This document shows positions 9,596 through 19,018 of a stretch of 64,000 bases of DNA, one piece after another. The notes under the pieces were generated by a model. It had not been told where the DNA came from and searched no databases. It saw only the letters and a list, made by a program, of their open reading frames with translations. Positions within the stretch are counted from its first letter, which is position 1, and each line of letters begins with the position of its first letter. The translations under genes were made by a program, and so were the position numbers. This DNA is from Acidobacterium sp. S8 (GTDB lineage: Bacteria > Acidobacteriota > Terriglobia > Terriglobales > Acidobacteriaceae): the NCBI RefSeq assembly GCF_009765985.1, contig NZ_LMUM01000015.1, forward strand, positions 186,001 through 250,000. Reading direction: 5' to 3'.

Positions 9596-9831
9596 TAAAG
9601 CTTCCCCGCTTATCAAGGTCAAATGAGCTGCAACTTTGATTAAAGAGTTTCTCGCATACGCCGGGCAGCCTGTTTTAGATGCAAATCAGTAGGGCACTCA
9701 CAGGCAGGCTGTCTAACAAACTCCGTTCGAGGTATTTATGTTCAGCCAGCAGAACGACGAATTGACCATCTTCGAGCAGGTGATGTCTCGTTGAATGGCA
9801 CTCCTGGCTGAGGCGGCTAATGCCATGAAAG

Positions 9832-12405
9832 ATGGGGAAAGCCATTATCGCTGCGATCTCAATGCGTACTTCACAATCCAGACGCGCAAACTTTGCGATG
9901 CGCGCAGTTGTTGCTGCTTTGATTTTCGCTACAGCACTGCCTGCTGTTCATGGCGACTCGTCTGCCGCGCGAAGCACAGCGGAGCAGTGGATCAGTGCAA
10001 AGTTTGAGAACAAACAGACGAGGCTAGCTGAGGGATACCTTCTTCCTCAGCTTAGGTCCGGCGTACTTGAGAAACGAGCGAGAAAGGGTTTTCCGCTGCA
10101 GATCGGGGGCCACGTCTACCAACGTGGCTTCCACTCTCCATCTACCGGAACAATTACGGTTCACATGCCATCCGCAGCTTCATCGTTCGATGCGGTGATC
10201 GGCGTCGACAGCAACGATCTCAGCTACTATTCGCCGAAGGGACGAGGACATGCCATCGTCACAGTCGAATCCACTGGCAAAGAACTGTTCCGATCGCGGC
10301 CCATGTCTGAAGGTCAGGATGGGGTCCAAGTGCATGTGCCGTTGAAAGGGATCGAAGAGTTTACGCTGCAGATCAAAGGCACGAAAGAGGATGTTCCGTG
10401 GGACCAGATCACCTTCGCCAATGCTGCCGTAGTCTTGAGCGACGGAAAGACTCTTCAGCTGGATGAGCTGCCGGTCGGCCCCTTGGCCGCACAGCCGGAT
10501 ACCACTCCACCATTCTCATTCGTCTACGATGGTCTCTCTTCACGGGAATTTCTGAAAAACTGGGAATTGACCAGAAGCTCGCGGCATGTCGACGAGTTTC
10601 GGACCGAGAATACGCAGACCTACAAGGATCCGGCGACAGGATTAGAGCTGCGGGTTGTCGAGACGACATACCAAGATTTCCCGACAGTGGAATGGGTCTT
10701 GTATTTCAAGAACGACAGCAGTAAAGCGTCGCCAATCATCGAAAATATTCAGGCACTCGATACTCGCTTTGAGCGAAACGGTGAAGGTGAATTTGTTCTG
10801 CATCACAGCAAGGGCGCTCCCGCTACACGAAATGACTACGAGCCCTACGACACAGCGATGCCGCAGAACTCTGAACAGCGCCTGAGCGCCTTCGGCGGAC
10901 GCCCCACCAACAAAGACCTTTCGTACTTTAATCTTGCCTGGCCAGATGAAGGCGTAATTTTGTCGGTCGGATGGCCCGGTCAATGGGCAGCCGTCCTAAA
11001 GCGTGACGCCACGAACAGCATTCAGGTATCTGCCGGCCAGGAGCTCACACACTTCAGCCTGTTGCCGGGTGAGGAAGTCCGCACTCCGCTCATCGTTATG
11101 CAATTCTGGAATGGTGATTGGCTCGATGCGCAGAATACCTGGCGGCACTGGATGCTGGCGCACAACGTACCACGTCCAAACGGAAAACTGCCACCACCAC
11201 AAATGGCTGGAAATACGTCGCGCGAATTCGTCGAAATGACAGAAGCCACAGACAAGGATGAGATTCAATTCATCGATTTGTATAAGGCAGCCGGCCTGAA
11301 TCCTGACTATTTCTGGATGGATGCCGGATGGTATCCAAATAACGGCTCATGGGTAAACACCGGCACGTGGGAAGTGGATACTAAACGTTTCCCACATGGC
11401 CTTCGGTCGGTCAGCGATCATGGCCACGCCGTAGGAGTCAAGACGATTGTCTGGTTTGAGCCTGAGCGGGTGACCAAGGGCAGCTGGCTTTATGAGAATC
11501 ACTCGGAGTGGCTATTGAAGCCTCCGCCAAATCCGGGTGATCAACTCTACGAGAACGAGTGGAGACTATTTAACTTTGGCGACCCGGCTGCGCGTCAATG
11601 GATGACGCAGCATGTCAGTCAGTTTATTACCGATCAGGGCATTGATCTATACCGGCAGGACTTCAACATGGATCCAGTTAACTTCTGGCGCGCCAACGAT
11701 GCACCAGACAGGCAAGGTATCACGGAGATACGTTATGTCACCGGCTATCTGGCTTATTGGGATGAGCTAAGGCGGCGACATCCCGGAATGCTGATTGATT
11801 CCTGTGCCAGCGGAGGACGCCGCAACGACATCGAGACACTTCGTCGCGCAGTGCCACTTACTCGGAGTGACTACCTGCTTGAACCCGCCGAGCCTATCAG
11901 CCAGCAGGCACAAACATATGGCATGGCATTGTGGATTCCATATTTTGGAACTGGCGTGAGTGGTACCGATGCTTACAAATTTCGCAGCCAGATGACCCCG
12001 GCAATCGTTACGGGCTGGGACCTGCGCCGCAAAGACTTGGACGTGGCAACGATTCGCAACCTGGTTGAACAGTGGAGAGCTATTGCGGGAGACTACATGG
12101 GAGATTTTTATCCGCTTACATCTTATTCGTTGGAAAAGGATGTATGGGCTGCCATGCAATTCGGCCAACCGGATGCGACCCGCGGTTTCATGCTCGCCTA
12201 CCGTCGCTCGGGTAGCGCGTATGAAAAGGCCGTCTTCAAGCTTCATGGGTTGAAATCCGATAGCAATTATGAAGTCATCAATCTCGACACGAAGGAAAAG
12301 CAGATAAAATCCGGGCTTGATTTAATGACTGTCGGCGTTTCCGTAGAACTGAAGGAGGCGCCTGAGAGTGCTTTGTTGACCTATCACCTCCTCGGGAGCC
12401 AATGA
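9832..12405 (+). CDS. Alpha-galactosidase, GH36 type, with N-terminal NPCBM domain
   Basis: A retaining alpha-galactosidase-like enzyme of clan GH-D, 857 residues. After a signal peptide (core VVAALIFATALPAVHG, residues about 24-40) comes an NPCBM-type carbohydrate-binding domain (about 75-210, with the Gly/His-rich GHVYQRGFHSPSTGTI). A beta-sandwich and the catalytic barrel follow. Catalytic motifs are visible: KTIVWFEPERV, nucleophile Asp610 in LYRQDFN, the SCASGGRRND loop, and probable acid/base Asp680 in RSDY. It first hydrolyses exported galactosides, so it probably acts in the periplasm. In-frame ATG 9862 (residue 11) is an alternative start and neither start has a clear Shine-Dalgarno. 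The kinase and aldolase genes follow on the same strand within 45 bases each. Confidence 0.9.
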   Translation: MGKAIIAAISMRTSQSRRANFAMRAVVAALIFATALPAVHGDSSAARSTAEQWISAKFENKQTRLAEGYLLPQLRSGVLEKRARKGFPLQIGGHVYQRGFHSPSTGTITVHMPSAASSFDAVIGVDSNDLSYYSPKGRGHAIVTVESTGKELFRSRPMSEGQDGVQVHVPLKGIEEFTLQIKGTKEDVPWDQITFANAAVVLSDGKTLQLDELPVGPLAAQPDTTPPFSFVYDGLSSREFLKNWELTRSSRHVDEFRTENTQTYKDPATGLELRVVETTYQDFPTVEWVLYFKNDSSKASPIIENIQALDTRFERNGEGEFVLHHSKGAPATRNDYEPYDTAMPQNSEQRLSAFGGRPTNKDLSYFNLAWPDEGVILSVGWPGQWAAVLKRDATNSIQVSAGQELTHFSLLPGEEVRTPLIVMQFWNGDWLDAQNTWRHWMLAHNVPRPNGKLPPPQMAGNTSREFVEMTEATDKDEIQFIDLYKAAGLNPDYFWMDAGWYPNNGSWVNTGTWEVDTKRFPHGLRSVSDHGHAVGVKTIVWFEPERVTKGSWLYENHSEWLLKPPPNPGDQLYENEWRLFNFGDPAARQWMTQHVSQFITDQGIDLYRQDFNMDPVNFWRANDAPDRQGITEIRYVTGYLAYWDELRRRHPGMLIDSCASGGRRNDIETLRRAVPLTRSDYLLEPAEPISQQAQTYGMALWIPYFGTGVSGTDAYKFRSQMTPAIVTGWDLRRKDLDVATIRNLVEQWRAIAGDYMGDFYPLTSYSLEKDVWAAMQFGQPDATRGFMLAYRRSGSAYEKAVFKLHGLKSDSNYEVINLDTKEKQIKSGLDLMTVGVSVELKEAPESALLTYHLLGSQ

Positions 12406-12446
12406 CAAATGCTTGACTCTAAATACTCACGCGATTGGAGAAGCCG

Positions 12447-13829
12447 TTGTCGTTGATTGGGATCGATATAGGCACGTCGTTCATCAAGGGCGCAATCCTG
12501 GATTTGAAGACGTGTCGCTATGAACATGTACTCAGGCTCCCTTTTCCTGATCCCCTTCCGCTGAAGGATTCATTTCGTTGTGAATTTGATGCCCAGGAAA
12601 TACTGAGCGCAGTTGGCTCTATGATTCGTCAGCTGGCAAGTGCCGACCCAGCCTGCGACGGCATTGTGATGTGTACGCAGATGGCGTCGATGGTCCTGAC
12701 AAACGACGCTGGCGAAGCTCTATCGAATTGCATCGGATGGCGCGATCAGAGAGCGTCAATGCCTCATCCTTCAAAGAAGGGCTCCTATCACGACGTTATT
12801 AGGAGCCACATCACAACTGAGCAGCGCGCAGATCTGGGAAATGAATTGCCCGTGGGCGCTCCTGCGTGCTTTCTCTTTTGGATGAAAGAAAACGGTCAGT
12901 TGAAATCAAACGTCTTACCTGTAACTTTGGCCGACTTCATCTTGGCTAATATTTGTAAAACTCGTCCCACGGTGGATGCAACAAACGCACTGTCGTATGG
13001 CCTGTTGAACCTCGATACCCTGGAGTGGCACCAGGACGTCATTCGGCAACTCGGCCTTGGCGATGTGCGCTGGCCTGTCATCGTAAACGACGGCCAAATG
13101 GTGGGACGGATGAGTCTCGGTGGCCGCGATATTCCCTGTTATGCACCGGTCGGGGATTATCAATGCGCGCTGGTTGGAGCGATGGTGAGCACAAGTGAAC
13201 TATCGCTCAACATTTCAACGGGCTCCCAAGTCAGCAGAATTACAAACCATCTCGAAAAGGGCGACTACCAGTCTAGACCGTTCTTTGAAAAGAAGTTTGT
13301 TAACACACTCTCTCATCTTCCCGCGGGTCGCGCGCTTAATATCCTTGTCGACCTGCTGACGCAGATTGGGCGTCAGACGCACGGCACGGTTCAGGATTCC
13401 TGGAATTACATCGCGGAAGCCGCTTTGATGGCTGATGATAGCGATCTCGGCGTCACGACTACTTTCTTCCCTGGACCCTGCGGAAGTCGGGGAAACATCT
13501 TAAATATCGGCGAACGAAATTTAACCGTCGGGACACTGTTCCGCGCTGCGTTCATGAATATGACCGAAAACTACTATGAATGCGCACTTAGGATATGGCC
13601 CGATTGCTCCTGGGAAAACCTGGTTGTCTCAGGCGGCCTTGGCCGCAAACTCCTTCAACTACGCCAGATGATCAAGCACCGCTTCCAATCTGAAATCCGC
13701 CTTTGCCAAGTGGAAGAGGACACGTTGCTGGGGCTGATGATTCTGGCCATGGTATTCAGCGGTCATGCTGGATCACTTGAAGCGGCCATGCAGAAGGTTT
13801 TAAAGTTCAGCAATATCGATATCGAATAA
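12447..13829 (+). CDS. FGGY-family carbohydrate kinase
   Basis: A cytoplasmic sugar kinase of the FGGY family, about 460 residues, made of two actin-like ATPase domains. The N-terminal phosphate-binding turn GIDIGTSFIKGA and the second-domain loop with PVGDYQCALVGA (probable catalytic Asp) are plain, and the NISTGSQV adenosine-side motif follows. The frame is open from a TTG at 12435, but GGAG sits 6 bases before the TTG at 12447, so that start is preferred. No ATG is available. It lies 20 bases before a KDPG-type aldolase gene, which suggests that its substrate is a 2-keto-3-deoxy sugar acid or a related ketose. Known FGGY members act on xylulose, gluconate, ribulose or sedoheptulose, so the substrate remains open. 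Confidence 0.82.
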   Translation: MSLIGIDIGTSFIKGAILDLKTCRYEHVLRLPFPDPLPLKDSFRCEFDAQEILSAVGSMIRQLASADPACDGIVMCTQMASMVLTNDAGEALSNCIGWRDQRASMPHPSKKGSYHDVIRSHITTEQRADLGNELPVGAPACFLFWMKENGQLKSNVLPVTLADFILANICKTRPTVDATNALSYGLLNLDTLEWHQDVIRQLGLGDVRWPVIVNDGQMVGRMSLGGRDIPCYAPVGDYQCALVGAMVSTSELSLNISTGSQVSRITNHLEKGDYQSRPFFEKKFVNTLSHLPAGRALNILVDLLTQIGRQTHGTVQDSWNYIAEAALMADDSDLGVTTTFFPGPCGSRGNILNIGERNLTVGTLFRAAFMNMTENYYECALRIWPDCSWENLVVSGGLGRKLLQLRQMIKHRFQSEIRLCQVEEDTLLGLMILAMVFSGHAGSLEAAMQKVLKFSNIDIE

Positions 13830-13849
13830 ATTTACGGAGAGACAAGATA

Positions 13850-14515
13850 ATGCAGGGAAAGACGACCCACCGGCAAACGAAAGACGATGTTTTATCCGCG
13901 ATCCGAAAGCATCGGCTTGTGCCGGTTGTTCGAGTTGCATCCCGCGAGCAGGCTCTCTGCGCCGCCGAAGGCATCGTAAGCGCGAAGTTTCCGCTGATCG
14001 AGATTACGATGACAGTTCCTGGCGCTATCGACATCATCGCGGAGCTGTCGGCACGCTATGAATGCCAGTTGATTGTGGGCGCTGGGACTGTGCTTGAAGC
14101 TGCAACCTGCGAGTCTGCGCTGCGTGCCGGTGCTGGCTTCATCGTAAGTCCGTCCTTCGATGCTGCGGTGATTCGTACTGCAAATGATCACGACACTGTC
14201 TGTATCGCAGGGGGTCTCACTACGACTGAGATCGTCGCAGCCCGGCAAGCCGGAGCCGATATGGTGAAGGTATTTCCCTGCGGCCTAGTTGGTGGTCCAC
14301 GATATATTCGTGCATTGAAAGGACCGCTTCCTGACATTCAGTTAATCCCGTCCTCGGGAGTGAATCTGGAAACTGCCGCTGAATTTCTTGAAAGTGGATC
14401 AACCGCGGTGGCCGTTGGTGAGCCCATTTTTCAAAAACGCGCGCTCGAAGCGGGGGATTTCGAGGTTATTGGAAAAAACGCTACCCGCTTCATCGAGATA
14501 TGCACCATACAATAA
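13850..14515 (+). CDS. eda: 2-keto-3-deoxy-6-phosphogluconate/galactonate aldolase (KDPG-type)
   Basis: Class I aldolase of the KDPG/KHG family, 221 residues, normal length. It cleaves 2-keto-3-deoxy-6-phospho-gluconate or -galactonate to pyruvate and glyceraldehyde 3-phosphate. Visible residues are the general-base Glu51 in LIEITMT and the Schiff-base Lys140 in GADMVKVFPC, followed by the phosphate-binding turns SSGVN and AVAVGEPIF. It starts with ATG after GGAGAGACAAGATA, 20 bases from the kinase gene. With the preceding FGGY kinase it forms a KDG phosphorylation and cleavage pair, the last steps of a De Ley-Doudoroff or Entner-Doudoroff type pathway. Which epimer is used cannot be told from the sequence. 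Confidence 0.9.
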   Translation: MQGKTTHRQTKDDVLSAIRKHRLVPVVRVASREQALCAAEGIVSAKFPLIEITMTVPGAIDIIAELSARYECQLIVGAGTVLEAATCESALRAGAGFIVSPSFDAAVIRTANDHDTVCIAGGLTTTEIVAARQAGADMVKVFPCGLVGGPRYIRALKGPLPDIQLIPSSGVNLETAAEFLESGSTAVAVGEPIFQKRALEAGDFEVIGKNATRFIEICTIQ

Positions 14516-14526
14516 GTGGTCGCATC

Positions 14527-16830
14527 TCACACAGCTTCAAAAATAAGTAGCTCCGACGTAAGCGCGCCCTCTAGCCGTACCAGGATGCCCTGTTCCATCA
14601 ATGTGAATGCATCGACTGTAGTAGATCTGCCTGAATTATCGAATGTCACCTTGTAATGTTTGGAGACATCCAGGCCACGCGGATGAAGACGATATTCCGG
14701 TTGCGTCGGCATCGAGAGCTGGAACAACGCGCAGATCGAGCGGCCCTGGTCCTCCGATCCCATCTCCAGAACCCCCCAGCCGTGTGGCTCCAATCCACTT
14801 ACTGTCGGCGTGTGGTGATAAATTTGGCTCGTACTGATGAAGGAACGTACGAAGTTCTTGTAAATGTCGATCCAATGCTTCGTGCGTTGCATGAATATTG
14901 GATTCACCTGCGCGCCGATGGGGTATAAGAAGCCAAATTTCGGCTCCATAAAGAGCAGCAGGCGTGACTGAAAATCGAAATCAGCAGCAGTTTGACCATC
15001 CTGCCCTCCCAACAAACGGTCAACATACTCCGGAGGCAGCGCCATCGTCATCCCATTCGTGATCATGAAAGAACGCGGAGCAATCTGCCAGTCGGTGGCG
15101 TCCGTGTGGTTGAAGCGTCTCACCATACCGATATCCGTACGCGCTCCACCGCCCGCACAGTTTTCGAAAATCACTTTTGGGAATCGAGCACGTAACCGAT
15201 CGTAGACTCCGTAAACCGTCTCATAGTATCGCCAGTATCCGTTCTCCACGAAGCCATCGTTAACACGCCTGATTCCCCTTCCAGGATCGGTGTTGTAATC
15301 CAGCCGGAAGAAGTCCAGCTCATTTTCTTCGATAACACGGACGATTTGAGACTCCATCCACTTCGCAGCTTCCGGATTTGTGAGATCGAGCAATCCGCCC
15401 ATCTCACGTTTGCCGTCGTAGTTCATCGCCAGCCAGTCAGGATGCTCTTTAGCGATTCGGCTGGATGCTCCTACACGTTCTGCGTCCATCCACAGACCCC
15501 ACAGCATGCCTCCTGCGTGCGCACGATCGCGGAATGGCTTGATTCCCTCCGGGAAGCGCTGACGGTTCACCTCCCAGTCGCCTACCGTCTTCCACCAGTC
15601 ACCCCCAGGTGCCGCATACCAGCTTGCATCGATGAAGAATACTTCCGCGCCAACCTCAATAGCTACGTCGATGGCATGATTCACCTGTTCGGTCGTGATC
15701 TCGATCTCCGGGCCGATACCTGATTCGATCCAGCTTCTACGCTCTCGCGCAGGTCCCATGAAGACACTGCGCCGCAGATGCGTGTGCATCGATTGAACAG
15801 CGTTGTCCAGATCGCCGTACACCATTCCGAGATGAACTTCCGGCGTGCTCACTGTCTCCTTTGGCGCAATCACGCGGAGAGGCGCTGGGGCGCTGGGACC
15901 AGCCGCAAAGGTGAGTGCGGCCGCTTCACCGTCCTTACCACTCTCAGGATTGAGATCGAATTCAAAGGCGTATCCTCCGGTCCAGGCTATCTGGCCGATG
16001 AAGAATTCTCCCGTTGCGTTATTGCGGAGCATGAAGATGGGGTGCCGCCACTGGTCTCGCATATAGCGGCCATCGATCCTATATCCCGCCTTGGGCATTT
16101 CATGCCACTGCAAGTCACCTTCTCCACCCCATCGCGTGTTCTCGAAGTAGCCGAGCGAATACAATGGTTGATCTGTACCGCTGAGGCTCGATCGCCAGCG
16201 ATCGCTCTTTCGCAACACACCACTCCATGAGCAGACAGAAGCTAGGGCTGCTGGCTGCGAAGCTGTGTTTGTGACTTCGAGCCAACGAGTTATGATCGGC
16301 GTTCCATCCAGCTTGGTATGCACCTTAAGGGTGACCGGACGGACGGTATGGATCAGGGTTATGGTGGATTGGGTAAAACCCTCGGAAGTAGTGGTCTTCT
16401 CCAGGCCTCCCCACTTCCAGTCCGTGGCTAAGGACTGGCCATCAATCTCCAGCCGAAATGCTTCCGGCGCACGATACTCGCCTGGATTGAGGCGGCCATC
16501 ATAGAAGTTGATAAAGCCGGCGCCATTCCATCCTCTGCCCACAAGCTGGCCATTCATGAATGACTCTTCGTACACAACCCAGTTGGTGCGATAGCTGATG
16601 GTGGGAGTATCCCCCTCAATAAGGAGCACATCTGACCATGTCGAATCGGCAGCGGTGCGTGGGACCCTGATCGGCTGTGACGCTGGCTGAGGCCTGCGGA
16701 CCGCGTCCTGAGGGATAGCATTTGCGGCCGCTAAAGGAGAGGTTGCGCCAAGAGCTTCACGACCTACCAATAGACCTGCGTAGCTTGCGAGCAAAACTTT
16801 TCCTGCGTCTCTTCTTGAGAGATTCGCCAT
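14527..16830 (-). CDS. Tat-exported GH36/clan-D alpha-galactosidase-like enzyme
   Basis: A second clan-D glycosidase, 767 residues, different in build from the one at 9832. It begins with a twin-arginine signal (SRRDAGK followed by a hydrophobic stretch to about residue 30), so it is exported folded. A beta-sandwich of about 300 residues precedes the TIM barrel. The motifs are GLWMDAERV, nucleophile Asp511 in FFRLDYNTD, the NCAGGGARTD loop and acid/base candidates Asp577/Asp580 in HTDATDW. AGGAG lies 6 bases before the ATG. The gene ends 12 bases after the convergent aldolase gene. Upstream are an inverted repeat and a putative IclR operator. Two distinct clan-D enzymes in one locus suggest a branched or decorated alpha-galactoside. 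Confidence 0.87.
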   Translation of the reverse strand: MANLSRRDAGKVLLASYAGLLVGREALGATSPLAAANAIPQDAVRRPQPASQPIRVPRTAADSTWSDVLLIEGDTPTISYRTNWVVYEESFMNGQLVGRGWNGAGFINFYDGRLNPGEYRAPEAFRLEIDGQSLATDWKWGGLEKTTTSEGFTQSTITLIHTVRPVTLKVHTKLDGTPIITRWLEVTNTASQPAALASVCSWSGVLRKSDRWRSSLSGTDQPLYSLGYFENTRWGGEGDLQWHEMPKAGYRIDGRYMRDQWRHPIFMLRNNATGEFFIGQIAWTGGYAFEFDLNPESGKDGEAAALTFAAGPSAPAPLRVIAPKETVSTPEVHLGMVYGDLDNAVQSMHTHLRRSVFMGPARERRSWIESGIGPEIEITTEQVNHAIDVAIEVGAEVFFIDASWYAAPGGDWWKTVGDWEVNRQRFPEGIKPFRDRAHAGGMLWGLWMDAERVGASSRIAKEHPDWLAMNYDGKREMGGLLDLTNPEAAKWMESQIVRVIEENELDFFRLDYNTDPGRGIRRVNDGFVENGYWRYYETVYGVYDRLRARFPKVIFENCAGGGARTDIGMVRRFNHTDATDWQIAPRSFMITNGMTMALPPEYVDRLLGGQDGQTAADFDFQSRLLLFMEPKFGFLYPIGAQVNPIFMQRTKHWIDIYKNFVRSFISTSQIYHHTPTVSGLEPHGWGVLEMGSEDQGRSICALFQLSMPTQPEYRLHPRGLDVSKHYKVTFDNSGRSTTVDAFTLMEQGILVRLEGALTSELLIFEAV

Positions 16831-16932
16831 ATCACGCTCCTGGAATATTCGGGATTTTCATTAGGAATGACGCAGGTCGGCCATAGAGCTGGACGCGTGC
16901 GCTTTCAAAAGACGGGGAGAAATCAGTGCATT

Positions 16933-16953
16933 TTCCGGACACAGTGTTCGGAA
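16933..16953. promoter_or_regulatory. 21-bp near-perfect inverted repeat upstream of GH36 gene
   Basis: Arms TTCCGGACAC and GTGTTCGGAA flank a single central A, with one mismatch in ten pairs. It lies about 100 bases upstream of the glycosidase start. It differs from the 16-bp GTTCA motif in spacing, so it may bind another regulator. Confidence 0.45.
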
Positions 16954-17067
16954 TGGTGTATGTCGAGAGATAGCTTTTGACATAGAGGCTGTCGTACACG
17001 ATGACAAAGGCCACCAGCACCATATGCGCTGAAGTTTTATTTAATCGCACTCCATCGTCAAGTCGCA

Positions 17068-17083
17068 GTTCACGGTATAGAAC
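17068..17083. promoter_or_regulatory. Putative IclR operator, copy 2 (one mismatch)
   Basis: Reads GTTCACGGTATAGAAC: the same 5-6-5 layout as the other copies, with the second arm AGAAC instead of TGAAC. It lies upstream of the Tat-exported GH36 gene and just beyond the 3' end of the IclR gene. Confidence 0.5.
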
Positions 17084-17134
17084 ATAAGACTACAGTCGTG
17101 AACTGTGTGATTGACCGTTTCGCCTTATCTATAT

Positions 17135-17947
17135 TCAGTATCCCGATATCTGCAACGCGATATCACGAGCGGCCCGAATCATTTCCTTGCCCAGCTCAGC
17201 AAACCGGGTATGAGGAATCTTATCGAGCGATCCGCGGACCGAGATGCAGGTCATCACATTTCCCAGCGGATCCAGGATCGGAGCGGCAACCGCTCTTACC
17301 CCATGAACCTGCTCTTCATCGTTGATCGCATATCCTCGTACCCGAACCTCTGCCAGCTGCGCCTTCAGTGCATCAAGAGAGATGGTAGTTTTGGAGGTGT
17401 ATTGCGCCAGTTCTCTTCGCAGGAAGAGCCGATTCAGTTCTTCATTCGAGCAACCCGATAGCAGCGCCTTTCCTTGAGCCGTGCAGTGCAGGTCGAGATG
17501 CCTGCCTACCCATGCGCCTCCTCCGACATCCTGAAAGGCATTCGCTCTTCCAATAATGACGGCCTCAGCACCCTTCATAATGGCAGCTGTAGCCGTCAGG
17601 TTCACTCTCGCGGCTACTTCTCGCAGATAAGGTATCGTCAACGCACTTAGATCTACCTCAGCCCTGGACTGACTGGCAATCCCTGTCAGACTCAAACCCA
17701 GCGAATGCCGTCCATTTGTCATTCTCTGTACGTATCCTCTAGTCGAAAGGGTATAGATCAAATAGTGCGCCGTACTTTTGGGGATCTCAAGCTTCCGGCT
17801 CAGCTCAGAGAGTGTGAGCCCATTGCGCGATACTGCGAGTAGTTCTAGGAGATTCATGGCTCGATCGACTGCTGGTAAACGAAAGTGTCGGCTATCTCTG
17901 GTTTTGACTGTCGTTCTTACGCTAAGCTCGCTCGTTACTGGGCACAT
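17135..17947 (-). CDS. IclR-family transcriptional regulator
   Basis: A 270-residue regulator of normal IclR length. The winged helix-turn-helix spans about residues 22-85 (GLTLSELSRKLEIPKSTAHY as the recognition unit), and the effector-binding GAF-like domain spans about 100-265 with the conserved CTAQGKALLS and GVRAVAAPI segments. IclR proteins bind small organic acids and usually repress or activate neighbouring catabolic operons. The ATG is preceded by GGGAGA at 7 bases. It lies 33 bases downstream of the DapA-family gene on the same strand and is probably cotranscribed with it. Repeated GTTCA-N6-TGAAC sites around the locus are good candidates for its operators, but no binding is shown by the sequence itself. 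Confidence 0.9.
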   Translation of the reverse strand: MCPVTSELSVRTTVKTRDSRHFRLPAVDRAMNLLELLAVSRNGLTLSELSRKLEIPKSTAHYLIYTLSTRGYVQRMTNGRHSLGLSLTGIASQSRAEVDLSALTIPYLREVAARVNLTATAAIMKGAEAVIIGRANAFQDVGGGAWVGRHLDLHCTAQGKALLSGCSNEELNRLFLRRELAQYTSKTTISLDALKAQLAEVRVRGYAINDEEQVHGVRAVAAPILDPLGNVMTCISVRGSLDKIPHTRFAELGKEMIRAARDIALQISGY

Positions 17948-17980
17948 ATGTTGTCTCCCTGAGATTCGAAACTCACAGTT

Positions 17981-18961
17981 CTAGCTGTTCGATTTATCGT
18001 TGATCTTGTAACCAAGGGCCGTGAGCAAGGAGATGAGTTCGGCATGGTAGCGGCCGTCTAAAGGCTGAACCGGCAACTCCGGCTCACCTACAGGGGGGCC
18101 TATCAGATTTAGGGTTGTCTTCATTACGCTGAACCAGTGCGGACCCTCTCCTTTTTTCGAATACGCCGCAAATTGCAGTCGCATCAGCCTGGAGAGCGGC
18201 ACCCATTGCTTCCGCGCTTCGATCAGGTCACGTTTTATTGCCAAAGTCTCATAGAGTGTCTGCGCTGCTCGTGGAACGATGCTGGGAATACCTGAAATCC
18301 ATCCGTGCGCACCGTGGGAAAGTCCTTCAAATGCAACGGAGTCGATTCCGCAATAAACCTTGAGCGCTCCGTTCGAGTCCTGAAGAAGCTCGCAGATGCG
18401 ATCCGCTTCCGGATTGGACATTTTTACTGCCGCAATGGCGCCCTCATCAAACAAAGTGAGTAGCTGGTCGGTCTTGAGATCGACGCAGGTGAGAGGAATA
18501 TTGTGGTAAAGAACTATGGGTATATCTACCGCCTCGGCAATCCGCCGATAATGATCCATCGTCTGCTCGGGCGAGGGGGCCATATAGTAGGGCGGCACAA
18601 TGAGAAGAGCATTGGCACCGGCGGCTTCGGCATGTTTGGACAGTTCAATCGTTGCGCGCGTGCTGTAATGATGTGTGCCCGCCCATACAGGAAGACGCGA
18701 ATCATTCGCGCGGATCACTGCCTCAAGAACGCGTTTGCGATCCTCAAGCTCTAAAGCTGTGAATTCACCGGAGCTGCCGAGCGGAGAGAGGCCCTGCGCG
18801 CCTTCCTGAATAAGCCAGTCGACATGCGGCTTAATTCGATCGAATTCAATCTTTCCGTCTGGAGAAAATGGAGTGACTGAAGATGCCACTGTTCCTGCTG
18901 GCAGAGCACGGTTGGAAGAAGATGCTAGCCCTGAAGAAATGGGCTCTGTTGCTGCTGACAT
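17981..18961 (-). CDS. DapA-family pyruvate-dependent aldolase/dehydratase
   Basis: A TIM-barrel Schiff-base enzyme of the dihydrodipicolinate synthase/N-acetylneuraminate lyase superfamily, 326 residues. Visible are the pyruvate-carboxylate loop GSSGE (62-66), Tyr152 in LYHNIP and the Schiff-base Lys180 in AVKMSNP. Members cleave or form 2-keto acids, for example 2-keto-3-deoxygluconate aldolase and 5-keto-4-deoxyglucarate dehydratase. A biosynthetic DapA is unlikely here because it sits with an IclR regulator, a lactonase and sugar enzymes. GAGG lies 7 bases before the ATG. The inverted repeat at 19000-19018 lies about 40 bases upstream of the start, where a repressor would block transcription. 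The N-terminal 20 residues are Ser/Ala-rich and probably disordered. Confidence 0.87.
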   Translation of the reverse strand: MSAATEPISSGLASSSNRALPAGTVASSVTPFSPDGKIEFDRIKPHVDWLIQEGAQGLSPLGSSGEFTALELEDRKRVLEAVIRANDSRLPVWAGTHHYSTRATIELSKHAEAAGANALLIVPPYYMAPSPEQTMDHYRRIAEAVDIPIVLYHNIPLTCVDLKTDQLLTLFDEGAIAAVKMSNPEADRICELLQDSNGALKVYCGIDSVAFEGLSHGAHGWISGIPSIVPRAAQTLYETLAIKRDLIEARKQWVPLSRLMRLQFAAYSKKGEGPHWFSVMKTTLNLIGPPVGEPELPVQPLDGRYHAELISLLTALGYKINDKSNS

Positions 18962-18999
18962 TTGATTCGCCTCTTAATCTAAGTCCCTAACTACACAAT

Positions 19000-19018
19000 T
19001 GGTTCAATGGGCGAACCA
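19000..19018. promoter_or_regulatory. Inverted repeat TGGTTC-N7-GAACCA before the DapA-family gene
   Basis: Perfect 6-bp arms. The inner part GTTCA-N5-CGAAC (19002-19016) is a 15-bp variant of the 16-bp motif found elsewhere in this locus and matches the spacing of classical IclR-family operators. It lies 39-57 bases upstream of the start codon, a promoter-overlapping position. Confidence 0.5.

Larger units (their letters stand above)
9424..9831. other. Divergent intergenic region between TonB receptor and alpha-galactosidase genes
   Basis: About 408 bases without a convincing gene. It carries the palindrome CAAATCGATTTG (9491-9502) close to the receptor start and the 16-bp inverted repeat at 9580-9595 in the middle. 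A short open frame from ATG 9738 (18 codons) is too small to claim. The region presumably holds the promoters of both the minus-strand TonB/TPR operon and the plus-strand GH36/kinase/aldolase operon. Confidence 0.6.
16831..17134. other. Intergenic control region before the Tat-exported GH36 gene
   Basis: About 304 bases with no gene. It contains a 21-bp near-perfect inverted repeat (16933-16953) and one 16-bp putative IclR operator (17068-17083). The IclR gene ends at its right edge, so it serves as the promoter region for the minus-strand glycosidase gene. Confidence 0.6.

Noticed and set aside
9738-9794. 18-codon frame with GAGG before ATG in the receptor/GH36 intergenic region
   Set aside because: Too short to support as a peptide without conservation data.
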